From Pseudorasbora parva (lineage: Eukaryota > Chordata > Actinopteri > Cypriniformes > Gobionidae): DNA of 64,000 nt. The notes under the pieces were generated by a model. That model saw nothing but the letters and a program-made list of their open reading frames with translations, was not told the DNA's origin and did no database searches. Location of the stretch: contig NW_027125105.1 in assembly GCF_024679245.1 (NCBI RefSeq), positions 131,501-195,500 of the forward strand, in the 5' to 3' direction. Position numbers and translations under genes: made by a program. Below, piece by piece: positions 23,064-35,604 of the stretch. Position 1 is the stretch's first letter, and every line of letters starts with the position of its first letter.

Positions 23064-23146
23064 TTGCAGTCACTTGCAATAACAGGGCCCCGAGTTTTGC
23101 CACGGCAAGCACCACTCACAATTTCTTCAGGAATTGTACTTTCTAG
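23064..23146 (+). other. Helentron 3' terminus, second copy
   Basis: The terminus has the shared block with GCAAGCACCACT at 23105-23116, the hairpin at 23118-23137 and CTAG at 23143-23146. It differs from copy 1 by two or three substitutions. The array begins at the next base. Confidence 0.88.
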
Positions 23147-24411
23147 TTATTATTATTAGTGGTGCTTGCTTTAGCAAGGCATCACTATTGTTCTCCACCA
23201 TACTTATTAGTGGTGCTTGCGGTAGCAAGGCATCACTATTGTTCTCCACCATACTTATTATTATTCTTCTTCTTCTGGACGCGTATTTCGGCGCGCTTCT
23301 CCTCACACAAATTTTGTCAAACCCCAACCACTAAATAGCCAAAGTCGGCGGCCTATACGGGAATGGTGTGCTATGACTTTTATAAGGGATCGGGGGTACG
23401 GTGTCCGCCCCAGGGGTGCAAACGTAGCCCAAAAGTGCCATTGACGATTGATGGGGCGAAACTTTGACCCCTCGTGGCTCCGAGCGAGGATCTCAAACAC
23501 ACACATATATTACACGAAAATTGAAGGGGCTGATAGGATCTCTCAGCACACACATCTCAAAGGGGTGTAAGTTGTACCCCTGGGGTGCTAGAGCTCCCCA
23601 AAAATCGCAAAAAAGGCCCATTGACTTAACATGGGGAGGGTCGTCCCATGAAACGCATGCAACGCATGCGTTTCTCATTCAATGGTAAATCCCATAGGGA
23701 TTTTGTATTGAGCATAGCTCTGTTTCACAGACTCACAGAGACAAGGGGGAGGGCTCAATCTACTCAGACCACCAATCACTATCTCAGGATCATGATGATG
23801 CTATTAAGCCACGCCCTAGCAACCATTTAGAGCTCCCTAGCAACCGATCCCATTGACTTCCATTGAAAAAGATCAAAGTTATATCTCTGGATAGGACTGT
23901 CATAGAAACATGAGGGTGGGTTTGATTGACTCAGGGCATCAACGGCCAATCACAAATCACCTTCAACACCTCCTAGCCACTCCCTAGCAACCATTATCAA
24001 GCACCCTAACAACCCAAATCCACTGTGTATATCTCCACATCTGAACATCATAGAGACACGGGAGTTGGTTTATATCATTCATACTGGCAAGGGGATTTTG
24101 GGGAATCATTATGGGATGCTGCCAAGCCACTCCATAGCAACCAAACAGAGTACCCTAGCAACTGTTTAGCAAGACCTATATCTCTGCATTAGTACATCAT
24201 AGAGACACGGGGGTTGGTATATATCATTCATACTGGCAAGGTGATTTTGGGGTAGCATTATGGGATGCTGCCAAGCCACTCCATAGCAACCAAACAGAGT
24301 ACCCTAGCAACTGTTCAGATCTCTGCATTAGAAAATCATACAGACATGGGGGTTGGTTTATATAATTAGTACTGGCAAGGTCATTTTGGGGTATCATTAT
24401 GGGATGTTGCC

Positions 24412-24740
24412 ACTCCATAGCAACCACCCAGAATACCCTAGCAACCACATAGCAACGTCATAGCAACCACCCAGAACACCATAGCAACTGCCTAGCAACC
24501 ACCCAGAACACCCTAGCAACCGCCTAGCAACCACCTAGCAACCACCAGAACACCCTAGCAACCACCTAGCAACGCCCTAGCAACCACCCAGAACACCCTA
24601 GCAACCGCCTAGCAACCACCTAGCAACGCCCTAGCAACCTCCCAGAACACCCTAGCAACCGCCTAGCAACGCCCTAGCAACCACCCAGAACACCCTAGCA
24701 ACCGCCTAGCAACCACCAAAAACACCCTAACAACCACCTA
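24412..24740 (+). repeat. CTAGCAACC minisatellite
   Basis: The tract is a run of CCTAGCAACC variants with CCCAGAACAC spacers inside the A-long unit. Confidence 0.88.
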
Positions 24741-25275
24741 GCAACATGCTAATCATGCTAGCAACATGCTAATCATGTTAGCATCATGCTAGCATAATGC
24801 TAATCATGTTAGCATTATGCTAGCAACATGCTAATCATGTTGCTAGCATGATGCTAATCATGTTAGCATCATGCTAACATGATGCTAATCATGTTAGCAT
24901 CATGCTAGCAACATGCTAATCATGTTAGCATCATGCTAGCAACATGCTAATCATGTTAGCATCATGCTAGCAACATGCTAATCATGTTAGCATCATGCTA
25001 GCAAAATGCTAATCATGTTGCTAGCATCATGCTAATCATGTTAGCATAATGCTAACATCATGCTAATCATGTTAGCATTATGCTATCAACATGCTAATCA
25101 TGTTAGCATCATGCTAACATCATGCTAATCATGTTAGCATAATGCTAACATCATGCTAATCATGTTAGAATCATGCTAGCAACATGCTAATCATGCTGCT
25201 AACAACATGCTAATCATGTTAGCATCATGCTAACAACTTGCTAATCATGTTAGCATCATGCTAACATCATGTTGC
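24741..25275 (+). repeat. GCTAATCATG minisatellite
   Basis: The tract is a tandem array of CATGCTAATCATGTTAGCAT alternating with CATGCTAGCAA or CATGCTAACAT. It is rich in dyads such as ATGCTAGCAT. It ends in ATGTTGCTTGGC just before the 3' terminus. Confidence 0.9.
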
Positions 25276-25365
25276 TTGGCTTTTTTGCATCACAAATGCC
25301 ACAGGGCCCCGAGTTTTGCCACGGCAAGCACCACTCACAATTTCTTCAGGAATTGTACTTTCTAG

Positions 25366-26009
25366 TATTGTAAATACTATTCACTTTTTCAAAACTTTGG
25401 CACGCTACTCCTCCGGCACCGTTTGTCACAGACCCACGGATGAGGTGTCAAATCGACCGACTTATCGAGGAGAGGTGTGCTATGTCTTTTCTAAGGGATC
25501 GGATGAACGATCTCCGTTTTGGCGGGAAAAAAATCCTCCCGGAAAAGTCCCATAGACTTAACATTGGCAGTACTGTGTGAGATCATATGTTCGGATCAGA
25601 AGGTCATAGAGACTCGAGGGTGGGCTCTTTTGACTCGGCCTATCAAGTAGACAATCAGTAGTGACATCACAACTTCATAGACATGCCCTAGCAACCAGTT
25701 TCAGCACCCTAGCAACCGTATTTCAACATTAACAAGCCATATCTCAGTACTACAGCATTGAACACATACAGAGTTGGGCTCTTTTGACTCAGACTGAGAA
25801 CTACTCTATGAATATCACCCCTTGAACTGTATAGTCACACCCTAGCAACCATTTTGACCACCCTAACAACCATACAAACACATGAATAAGCCATATCTCA
25901 ACTCCACAACATCATAGAGACATGGGGCTGGCTTATTTTCCATAACCGGGCCCCGAGTTTTGCCACGGCAAGCACCACTCACAATTTCTTCAGGAATTGT
26001 ACTTTCTAG
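25366..26009 (+). repeat. Satellite unit, B (644 bp)
   Basis: The unit starts TATTGTAAATACTATTCACT with no 5' module. It shares short blocks with A (CGCTACTCCTCC, TTTGTCA, GGTGTGCTAT, AAGGGATCGG, CCCATAGACTTAACAT), then carries two CCCTAGCAACC modules around GGGCTCTTTTGACTCAG. It ends in the common 3' terminus. Non-coding. Confidence 0.87.
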
Positions 26010-27056
26010 TTATTATTATTCTTCCACACAGGTATTTTGACGCGCTTCTCCTCCCACAAATTTTGTCAAACCCCAACCACTAAATAGCCAAAGTCGGCGG
26101 CCTATACGGGAATCGTGTGCTATGACTTTTATAAGGGATCGGGGGTACGGTGTGCGCCCCAGGGGTGCAAACGTACCCCGAAAGTGCCATAGACGATTGA
26201 TGGGGCGAAACTTTGACACCTCGTAGCTCTGAGCGAGGATCTCAAACACACACATATATTACACGAAAATTGAAGGGGCTGATAGGATCTCTCAACACAC
26301 ACATCTCAAAGGGGTGTAACTTGTACCCCTGGGGTGCTAGAGCTCCCCAAAAATCGCAAAAAAGGCCCATTGACTTAACATGGGGAGGGTCGTCCCATGA
26401 AACGCATGCAACGCATGCGTTTCTCATTCAATGGTAAATCCCATAGGGATTTTCTATTGAGCATAGCTCTGCTTCACAGACTCACAGAGACAAGGGGGTG
26501 GGCCCAATCTACTCAGACAACCAATCACTATCTCAGGATCATGATGATGTTATTAAGCCACGCCCTAGCAACCGTTTAGAGCTCCCTAACAACCGATCCC
26601 ATTGACTTCCATTGAAAAAGATCAAAGTTATATCTCTGGATAGGAGTGTCATAGAAACATGAGGGTGGGTTTGATTGACTCAGGGCATCGACGGCCAATC
26701 ACAAATCACCTTCAACACCTCCTAGCCACTCCCTAGCAACCATTATCAAGCACCCTAACAACCCAAATCCACAGTGTATATCTTCACATCTGAACATCAT
26801 AGAGACACGGGAGTTGGTTTATATCATTCATACTGGCAAGGGGATTTTGGGGAATCATTATGGGATGCTGCCAAGCCACTCCATAGCAACCAAACAGAGT
26901 ACCCTAGCAACTGTTTAGCAAGACCTATATCTCCACATCTGAACATCATAGAGACACGGGGGTTGGTATATGTCATTCATACTGGCAAGGGGATTTTGGG
27001 GAATCATTATGGGATGGTGCCAAGCCACTCCATAGCAACCAAACAGAGTACCCTAG
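26010..27056 (+). repeat. Satellite unit, A, 3' truncated at an internal CTAG
   Basis: The A body breaks off within GAGTACCCTAG, where other units continue CAACTG, and the next unit start (TTATTATTATTATTCTTCCG) follows at once. The unit has no shared 3' terminus. Confidence 0.82.
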
Positions 27057-28347
27057 TTATTATTATTATTCTTCCGGACAAAATTTCGGCGCGCTTCTCC
27101 TCCCACAAATTTTGTCACACACCCAACAAAGCAATTGACAAAAGGTGCGTCCCAATCGGGAATGGTGTGCTATGACTTTTATAAGGGATCGGGGGTGCGG
27201 GGTGCGCCCCAGGGGCGAAAAAGTAGCGAAAACGTCCCATTGACAATGCATTACGAAAACTTTGAGCACTCATAGCGCCAAACGATGAATTCAAAAACAC
27301 TCGTCACTTATACGAAAATTGAAGATCCTGATAGGATCTCTCAGCACACACATCTCAAGGGGGTGTAAGTTGTACCCCTGGGGTGCTAGAGCTCCCCAAA
27401 AATCGAAAATTTTCCCATTGACTTAACATGGGGAGGGTCGTCCCATGAAACGCATGCAACGCATGCGTTTCTCATTCAATGGTAAATCTCATAGGGATTT
27501 TGTATTGAGCATAGCTCTGCTTCACAGACTCACAGAGACAAGGGGGTGGGCCCAATCTACTCAGACAACCAATCACTATCTCAGGATCATGATGATGTTA
27601 TTAAGCCACGCCCTAGCAACCGTTTAGAGCTCCCTAACAACCGATCCCATTGACTTCCATTGAAAAAGATCAAAGTTATATCTCTGGATAGGAGTGTCAT
27701 AGAAACATGGGGGTGGGTTTGATTGACTCAGGGCATCAACGGCCAATCACAAATCACCTTCAACACTTACTAGCCACTCCCTAGCAACCATTATCAAGCA
27801 CCCTAACAACCCAAATCCACAGTGTATATCTCCACATCTGAACATCATAGAGACACGGGGGTTGGTATATATCATTCATACTGGCAAGGAGATTTTGGGG
27901 AATCATTATGGGATGGTGCCAAGCCACTCCATAGCAACCAAACAGAGTACCCTAGCAACTGTTCAGATCTCTGCATCAGAAAATCATAGAGACACGGGGG
28001 TTGGTTTATATCATTCATACTGGCAAGGTGATTTTGGGGTAGCATTATGGGATGCTGCCAAGCCACTCCATAGCAACCAAACAGAGTACCCTAGCAACTG
28101 TTTAGCAACACCTATATCTCTGCATTAGTACATCATAGAGACACGGGGGTTGGTTTATATCATTCATACTGGCAGGGGGATTTTGGGGAATCATTATGGG
28201 ATGGTGCCAAGCCACTCCATACCAACCAAACAGAGTACCCTAGCAACTGTTCAGATCTCTGCATCAGAAAATCATAGAGACATGGGGGTTGGTTTATATA
28301 ATTAGTACTGGCAAGGTGATTTTGGAGTATCATTATGGGATGTTGCC

Positions 28348-28700
28348 ACTCCATAGCAACTACCCAGAATACCCTAGCAACCACATAGCAACGTCATAGC
28401 AACCACCCAGAACACCATAGCAACTGCCTAGCAGCACCCTAGCAACGCCCTAGCAACCACCCAGAACACCCTAGCAACCACCTAGCAACCGCCCAGAACA
28501 CCATAGCAACCGCCTAGCAACCGCCTAGCAACGCCCTAGCAACCACCCAGAACACCCTAGCAACCGCCTAGCAACCACCTAGCAACGCCCTAGCAACCTC
28601 CCAGAACACCCTAGCAACCGTCTAGCAACGCCCTAGCAACCACCCAGAATACCCTAGCAACCGCCTAGCAACCACCAAAAACACCCTAGCAACCACCTAG
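28348..28700 (+). repeat. CTAGCAACC minisatellite
   Basis: This is the same motif family as at 24412-24740, with a different order of variants. Confidence 0.87.
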
Positions 28701-29178
28701 CAACATGCTAATCATGCTAGCAACATGCTAATCTTGTTAGCATCATGCTAGCATCATGCTAATCGTGTTAGCATTATGCTAGCAACATGCTAATCATGTT
28801 GCTAGCATGATGCTAATCATGTTAGCATCATGCTAACATCATGCTAATCATCTTAGCATTATGCTAACATCATGCTAATCATGTTAGCATTGTGCTAGCA
28901 ACATGCTAATCATGTTAGCATCATGCTAACATCATGCTAATCATGTTAGCATCATGCTAACATCATGCTAATCATGTTAGCATCATGCTAACATCATGCT
29001 AATCATGTTAGCATCATGCTAACATCATGCTAATCATGTTAGCATCATGCTAACAACATGCTAATCATGTTAGCATTATGCTAATAGATTGCTAATCATG
29101 CTGCTAACAACATGCTAATCATGTTAGCATCATGCTAACAACTTGCTAATCATGTTAGCATCATGCTAACATCGTGTT
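28701..29178 (+). repeat. GCTAATCATG minisatellite
   Basis: The tract is dominated by CATCATGCTAATCATGTTAG repeats. A homogenised run lies at about 28915-29050. Confidence 0.88.
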
Positions 29179-30474
29179 GCTTGGGTTTTTTCCATCACAA
29201 ATGCCACAGGGCCCCGAGTTTTGCCACGGCAAGCACCACTCACAATTTCTTCAGGAATTGTACTTTCTAGTTAGTGGTGCTTGCGTAGCAAGGCATCACT
29301 ATTGTTCTCCACCATACTTATTATTATTCTTATTCTTCTGGTTACGTATTTCGGCGCGCTTCTCCTCCCACAAATTTTGTCAAACCCCAACCACTAAATA
29401 GCCAAAGTCGGCGACCTATACGGGAATGGTGTGCTATGACTTTTATAAGGGATCGGGGGTACGGTGTGTGCCCCAGGGGTGCAAACGTACCCCAAAAGTG
29501 CCATTGACGATTGATGGGGCGAAACTTTGACCCCTCGTGGCTCCGAGCGAGGATCTCAAACACACACATATATTACACGAAAATTGAAGGGGCTGATAGG
29601 ATCTCTCAGCACACACATCTCAAAGGGGTGTAAGTTGTACCCCTGGGGTGCTAGAGCTCCCCAAAAATCGAAAAATTGCCCCATAGACTTAACATGGGGA
29701 GGGTTGCCCCATGAAACGCATGCAACGCATGCGTTTCTCCTACTATGGTAAATCCCATAGGGATTTTGTATTGAGCATAGCTCTGTTTCACAGACTCACA
29801 GAGACAAGGGGGTGGGCCCAATCTACTCAGACAACCAATCACTATCTCAGGATCATGATGATGTTATTAAGCCACGCCCTAGCAACCGTTTAGAGCTCCC
29901 TAACAACCGATCCCATAGACTTCCATTGAAAAAGATCAAAGTTATATCTCTAGATAGGAGTGTCATAGAAACATGAGGGTGGGTTTGATTGACTCAGGGC
30001 ATCAACGGCCAATCACAAATCACCTTCAACACTTCCTAGCCACTCCCTAGCAACCATTATCAAGCACCCTAACAACCCAAATCCACAGTGTATATCTCCA
30101 CATCTGAACATCATAGAGACACGGGGGTTGGTATATATCATTCATACTGGCAAGGGGATTTTGGGGAATCATTATGGGATGGTGCCAAGCCACTCCATAG
30201 CAACCAAACAGAGTACCCTAGCAACTGTTTAGCAAGACCTATATCTCTGCATTAGTACATCATAGAGACACGGGGGTTGGTATATATCATTCATACTGGC
30301 AAGGGGATTTTGGGGAATCATTATGGGATGCTACCAAGCCACTCCATAGCAACCAAACAGAGTACCCTAGCAACTGTTTAGATCTCTGCATCAGAAAATC
30401 ATAGAGACATGGGGGTTGGTATATATCATCCATACTGGCAAGGTGATTTTGGGGTATCATTATGGGATGCTGCC

Positions 30475-30825
30475 ACTCCATAGCAACCACCCAGAATACC
30501 CTAGCAACCACATAGCAACGTCATAGCAACCACCCAGAACACCATAGCAACTGCCTAGCAACCACCCAGAACACCCTAGCAACCGCCTACCAACACCCTA
30601 GCAACGCCCTAGCAACCATCCAGAATACCCTAGCAACCGCCTAGCAACGCCCTAGCAACCACCCAGAACACCATAGCAACCGCCTAGCAACCACCTAGCA
30701 ACGCCCTAGCAACCTCCCAGAACACCCTAGCAACCGCCTAGCAACACCCTAGCAACCACCCAGAACACCCTAGCAACCGCCTAGCAACGCCCTAGCAACC
30801 ATCCAGAACACCATAGCAACCGCCT
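30475..30825 (+). repeat. CTAGCAACC minisatellite
   Basis: The tract is made of CCTAGCAACC variants within the A-long unit. Confidence 0.87.
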
Positions 30826-31370
30826 AGCAACATGCTAATCATGCTAGCAACATGCTAATCATGTTAGCATCGTGCTAGCATAATGCTAATCATGTTAGCA
30901 TTATGCTAGCAACATGCTAATCATGTTGCTAGCATGATGCTAATCATGTTAGCATCATGCTAGCAACATGCTAATCATGTTAGCATCATGCTAACATCAT
31001 GCTAACATCATGCTAATCATGTTAGCATCATGCTAACAACTTGCTAATCATGTTAGCATTATGCTAGCAACATGCTAATCATGTTAGCATCATGCTAGCA
31101 ACATGCTAATCATGTTGCTAGCTCTATGCTAATCATGTTAGCATCATGCTAGCAACATGCTAATCATGTTAGCATCATGCTAGCAACATGCTAATCATGT
31201 TAGCATCATGCTAGCATCATGCTAATCATGTTAGCATCATGCTAGCAACATGCTAATCATGTTAGCATCGTGCTAACCACATGCTAATCATGTTAGCATT
31301 ATGCTAATATTTTGCTTATTCTATGCTAACAACATGCTATTCATGTTAGCATCATGCTAACATCATGTTG
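30826..31370 (+). repeat. GCTAATCATG minisatellite
   Basis: The tract has the same motif family as the others, with a few decayed repeats (for example TTTGCTTATTC) near the 3' side. Confidence 0.88.
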
Positions 31371-31461
31371 CTTGGCTTTTTTGCATCACAAATGCCACAG
31401 GGCCCCGAGTTTTGCCACGGCAAGCACCACTCACAATTTCTTCAGGAATTGTACTTTCTAG

Positions 31462-32114
31462 TATTGTAAATACTATTCACTTTTTCAAAACTTTGGCACG
31501 CTACTCCTCCGGCACCGTTTGTCACAGACCCACGGATGAGGTGTCAAATCGACCGACTTATTGAGGAGAGGTGTGCTATGTCTTTTCTAAGGGATCGGAT
31601 GAACGATCTCCGTTTTGGCGGGAAAAAAATCGTCCCGGAAAAGTCCCATAGACTTAACATTGGCAGTACTGTGTGAGATCATATATTCGGATCAGAAGGT
31701 CGTAGAGACTTGAGGGTGGGCTCTTTTTACTCGGCCTATCAAGTTGACAATCCGTAGTGACATCACAACTTCATAGCCACTCCCTAGCAACTATTTAAAC
31801 CACCCTAGCAACCGTATTTCAACATTAATAAGCCATATCTCAGTACCAGACCATTGTACACATACAGACTTGGGCTCTTTTGACTCAGACTGACAACTAC
31901 TCTATGAATATCACCCCTTAAACTGTATAGCCACACCCTAGCAACCATTTCGACCACCCTAGCAACCGTACACACACATGAATAAGCCATATCTCCACTC
32001 CACAACATCGTACAGGCATGTTGCTTGTCTCTTTGCAGTCTCTTGCATAACAGGGCCCCGAGTTTTGCCACGGCAAGCACCACTCACAATTTCTTCAGGA
32101 ATTGTACTTTCTAG
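31462..32114 (+). repeat. Satellite unit, B (653 bp)
   Basis: The unit starts TATTGTAAATACTATT, carries the two CTTTTGACTC modules (one as CTCTTTTTACTC), and ends in TTGCATAACAGG plus the common terminus. Confidence 0.87.
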
Positions 32115-33322
32115 TTATTATTATTCTTCTGGCCACTTATTTTGACGCGCTTCTCCTCCCACAAATTTTGTCAAACCCCAACCACTAAATAGCCAAAGCC
32201 GGCGGCCTATACGGGAATCGTGTGCTATGACTTTTATAAGGGATCGGGGGTACGGTGTGTGCCCCAGGGGTGCAAACGTAGCCCAAAAGTGCCATAGACG
32301 ATTGATGGGGCGAAACTTTGACCCCTCGTAGCTCCGAGCGAGGATCTCAAACACACACATATATTACACGAAAATTGAAGGGGCTGATAGGATCTCTCAG
32401 CACACACATCTCAAAGGGGTGTAAGTTGTACCCCTGGGGTGCTACAGCTCCCCAAAAATCGAAAAAAAGCCCCATTGACTTAACATGGGGAGGGTCGTCC
32501 CATGAAACGCATGCAACGCATGCGTTTCTCATTCAATGGTAAATCCCATAGGGATTTTGTATTGAGCATAGCTCTGCTTCACAGACTCACAGACACAAGG
32601 GGGTGGGCCCAATCTACTCAGACAACCAATCACTATCTCAGGATCATGATGATGTTATTAAGCCACGCCCTAGCAACCGTTTAGAGCTCCCTAACAACCG
32701 ATCCCATTGACTTCCATTGAAAAATATCAAAGTTATATCTCTGGATAGGAGTGTCATAGAAACATGGGGGTGGGTTTGATTGACTCAGGGCATCAACGGC
32801 CAATCACAAATCACCTTCAACACCTCCTAGCCACTCCCTAGCAACCATTATCAAGCACCCTAACAACCCAAATCCACAGTCTATATCTTCACATCTGAAC
32901 ATCATAGAGACACGGGGGTTGGTTTATATCATTCATACTGGCAGGGGGATTTTGGGGAATCATTATGGGATGGTGACAAGCCACTCCATAGCAACCAAAC
33001 AGAGTACCTTAGCAACTGTTTAGCAAGACCTATATCTCTGCATTAGTACATCATAGAGACACGGGGGTTGGTTTATATCATCCATACTGGCAAGGGGATT
33101 TTGGGGAATCATTATGGGATGCTGCCAAGCCACTCCATAGCAACCAAACAGAGTACCCTAGCAACTGTTCAGATCTCTACATCTGAAAATCGTAGAGACA
33201 TGGGGGTTGGTTTATATCATTCATACTGGCAAGGTGATTTTGCAGTCTCTTGCAATAACAGGGCCCCGAGTTTTGCCACGGCAAGCACCACTCACAATTT
33301 CTTCAGGAATTGTACTTTCTAG
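32115..33322 (+). repeat. Satellite unit, A-short (1,208 bp), no 5' module
   Basis: The unit starts TTATTATTATTCTTCTGG, followed by the A body with two CATAGAGACA repeats, a third marked CGTAGAGACATGG, and the common terminus. Confidence 0.88.
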
Positions 33323-34514
33323 TTAGTGGTGCTTGCTTTAGCAAGGCATCACTATTGTTCTCCACCATACTTATTATTATTATTCTTCCACACAGGTATT
33401 TTGACGCGCTTCTCCTCACACAAATTTTGTCAAACCCCAACCACTAAATAGCCAAAGTCGGCGGCCTATACGGGAATCGTGTGCTATATCTCTGCTAAGG
33501 GATCGGGGGTACGGTGGGCGCCCCAGGGGTGCAAACGTACCCCGAAAGTGCCATAGACGATTGATGGGGCGAAACTTTGACCCCTCGTAGCTCCGAGCGA
33601 GGATCTCAAACACACACATATATTACACGAAATTTGAAGGGGCTGATAGGATCTCTCAGCACACACATCTCAAAGGGGTGTAAGTTGTACCCCAGGGGTG
33701 CTAGAGCTCCCCAAAAATCGCAAAAAAGGCCCATTGACTTAACATGGGGAGGGTCGTCCCATGAAACGCATGCAACGCATGCGTTTCTCATTCAATGGTA
33801 AATCCCATAGGGATTTTGTATTGAGCATAGCTCTGCTTCACAGACTCACAGAGACAAGGGGGTGGGCCCAATCTACTCAGACAACCAATCACTATCTCAG
33901 GATCATGATGATGTTATTAAGCCACGCCCTAGCAACCGTTTACAGCTCCCTAACAACCGATCCCATTGACTTCCATTGAAAAAGATCAAAGTTATATCTC
34001 TGGATAGGAGTGTCATAGAAACATGAGGGTGGGTTTGATTGACTCAGTGCATCAACGGCCAATCACAAATCACCTTCAACACCTCCTAGCCACTCCCTAG
34101 CAACCATTATCGAACACCCTAACAACCCAAATCCACTGTGTATATCTCCACATCTGAACATCATAGAGACACGGGGGTTGGTTTATATCATTCATACTGG
34201 CAAGGAGCTTTTGGCGTATCATTATGGGATGCTGCCAAGCCACTCCATAGCAACCAAACAGAGTACCTTAGCAACCGTTCAGATCTCTGCATCAGAAAAT
34301 CATAGAGACACGGGGGTTGGTTTATATAATTCATACTGGCAAGGGGATTTTGGGTAATCATTATGGGATGCTGCCAAGCCACTCCATAGCAACCAAACAG
34401 AGTACCCTAGCAACTGTTCAGATCTCTGCATTAGAAAATCATACAGACATGGGGGTTGGTTTATATAATTAGTACTGGCAAGGTCATTTTGGGGTATCAT
34501 TATGGGATGTTGCC

Positions 34515-34855
34515 ACTCCATAGCAACCACCCAGAATACCCTAGCAACCACATAGCAACGTCATAGCAACCACCCAGAACACCATAGCAACTGCCTAGCA
34601 ACCACCCAGAACACCTTAGCAACCGCCTAGCAACACCTTAGCAACGCCCTAGCAACCACCCAGAACACCCTAGCAACCGCCTAGCAACGCCCTAGCAACC
34701 ACCCAGAACACCCTAGCAACCGCCTAGCAACCACCTAGCAACGCCCTAGCAACCTCCCAGAACACCCTAGCAACCGCCTAGCAACGCCCTAGCAACCACC
34801 CAGAACACCCTAGCAACCGCCTAGCAACCACCAAAAACACCCTAACAACCACCTA
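34515..34855 (+). repeat. CTAGCAACC minisatellite
   Basis: The tract is made of CCTAGCAACC variants within the A-long unit. Confidence 0.87.
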
Positions 34856-35512
34856 GCAACATGCTAATCATGCTAGCAACATGCTAATCATGTTAGCATC
34901 ATGCTAGCAACATGCTAATCATGTTAGCATCATGCTAGCAAAATGCTAATCATGTTGCTAGCATCATGCTAATCATGTTAGCATCATGCTAACAACATGC
35001 TAATCATGTTAGCATCATGCTAGCAACATGCTAATCATGTTAGCATCATGCTAGCAACATGCTAATCATGTTAGCATCATGCTAGCAACATGCTAATCAT
35101 GTTAGCATCATGCTAGCAAAATGCTAATCATGTTGCTAGCATCATGCTAATCATGTTAGCATCATGCTAACATCATGCTAATCATGTTAGCATTATGCTA
35201 GCAACATGCTAATCATGTTAGCATCATGCTAACATCATGCTAATCATGTTAGCATTATGCTAGCAACATGCTAATCATGTTAGCATCATGCTAACATCAT
35301 GCTAATCATGTTAGCATTATGCTAGCAACATGCTAATCATGTTAGCATCATGCTAACATCATGCTAATCATGTTAGCATCATGCTAGCAACATGCTAATC
35401 ATGTTAGCATCATGCTAATAACTTGCTAATCATGCTGCTAACAACATGCTAATCATGTTAGCATCATGCTAGCAACTTGCTAATCATGTTAACATCGTGC
35501 TAACATCATGTT
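34856..35512 (+). repeat. GCTAATCATG minisatellite (longest)
   Basis: About 650 bp are present. A higher-order block (ATTATGCTAGCAACATGC then CATCATGCTAACATC) repeats three times around 35160-35350. Confidence 0.88.
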
Positions 35513-35604
35513 GCTTGGCTTTTTTGCATCACAAATGCCACAGGGCCCCGAGTTTTGCCACGGCAAGCACCACTCACAATTTCTTCAGGAATTGTACTTT
35601 CTAG

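Larger units (their letters stand above)
6506..23146 (+). mobile_element. Helentron copy 2, apparently complete autonomous element
   Basis: The element is bounded upstream by the CTAG of the preceding unit and downstream by its own CTAG at 23143-23146. It starts with four 5' modules whose first 20 bases match (18 of 20) the reverse complement of its 3' subterminal region. It continues with 1.3 kb of A-type sequence, a minisatellite, a non-coding region, the Rep-helicase-endonuclease gene and a 3' region shared with copy 1. Assigning the A-type 5' region to the Helentron is an inference. The alternative is that a Helentron with an unrecognised 5' end near 8900-9000 lies inside an interrupted A unit. 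Confidence 0.7.
23147..25365 (+). repeat. Satellite unit, A-long, two 5' modules
   Basis: The unit has two 5' modules, an A body, a CTAGCAACC minisatellite, a GCTAATCATG minisatellite and the shared 3' terminus. Apart from the modules it is nearly identical to 42524-44628 and 50619-52777. Confidence 0.88.
27057..29270 (+). repeat. Satellite unit, C start with A-long body
   Basis: The first 250 bp differ from A (AATTTCGGCGCGC, AACAAAGCAATTGACAAAAG). From TGATAGGATCTCTCAG onward it is the A body, with both minisatellites and the 3' terminus. The first part therefore looks like an exchanged 5' end. Confidence 0.85.
29271..31461 (+). repeat. Satellite unit, A-long, one 5' module
   Basis: The unit has one short module variant (GCTTGCGTAGCAAGG), then an A body whose first 650 bp match 5295-5950 and 52875-53530. 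Both minisatellites and the 3' terminus follow. Confidence 0.87.
33323..35604 (+). repeat. Satellite unit, A-long, one 5' module (2,282 bp)
   Basis: The unit has one module with a TTTA loop, an A body with the variant ATATCTCTGCTAAGG, the longest GCTAATCATG tract of the window, and the terminus. Confidence 0.87.
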
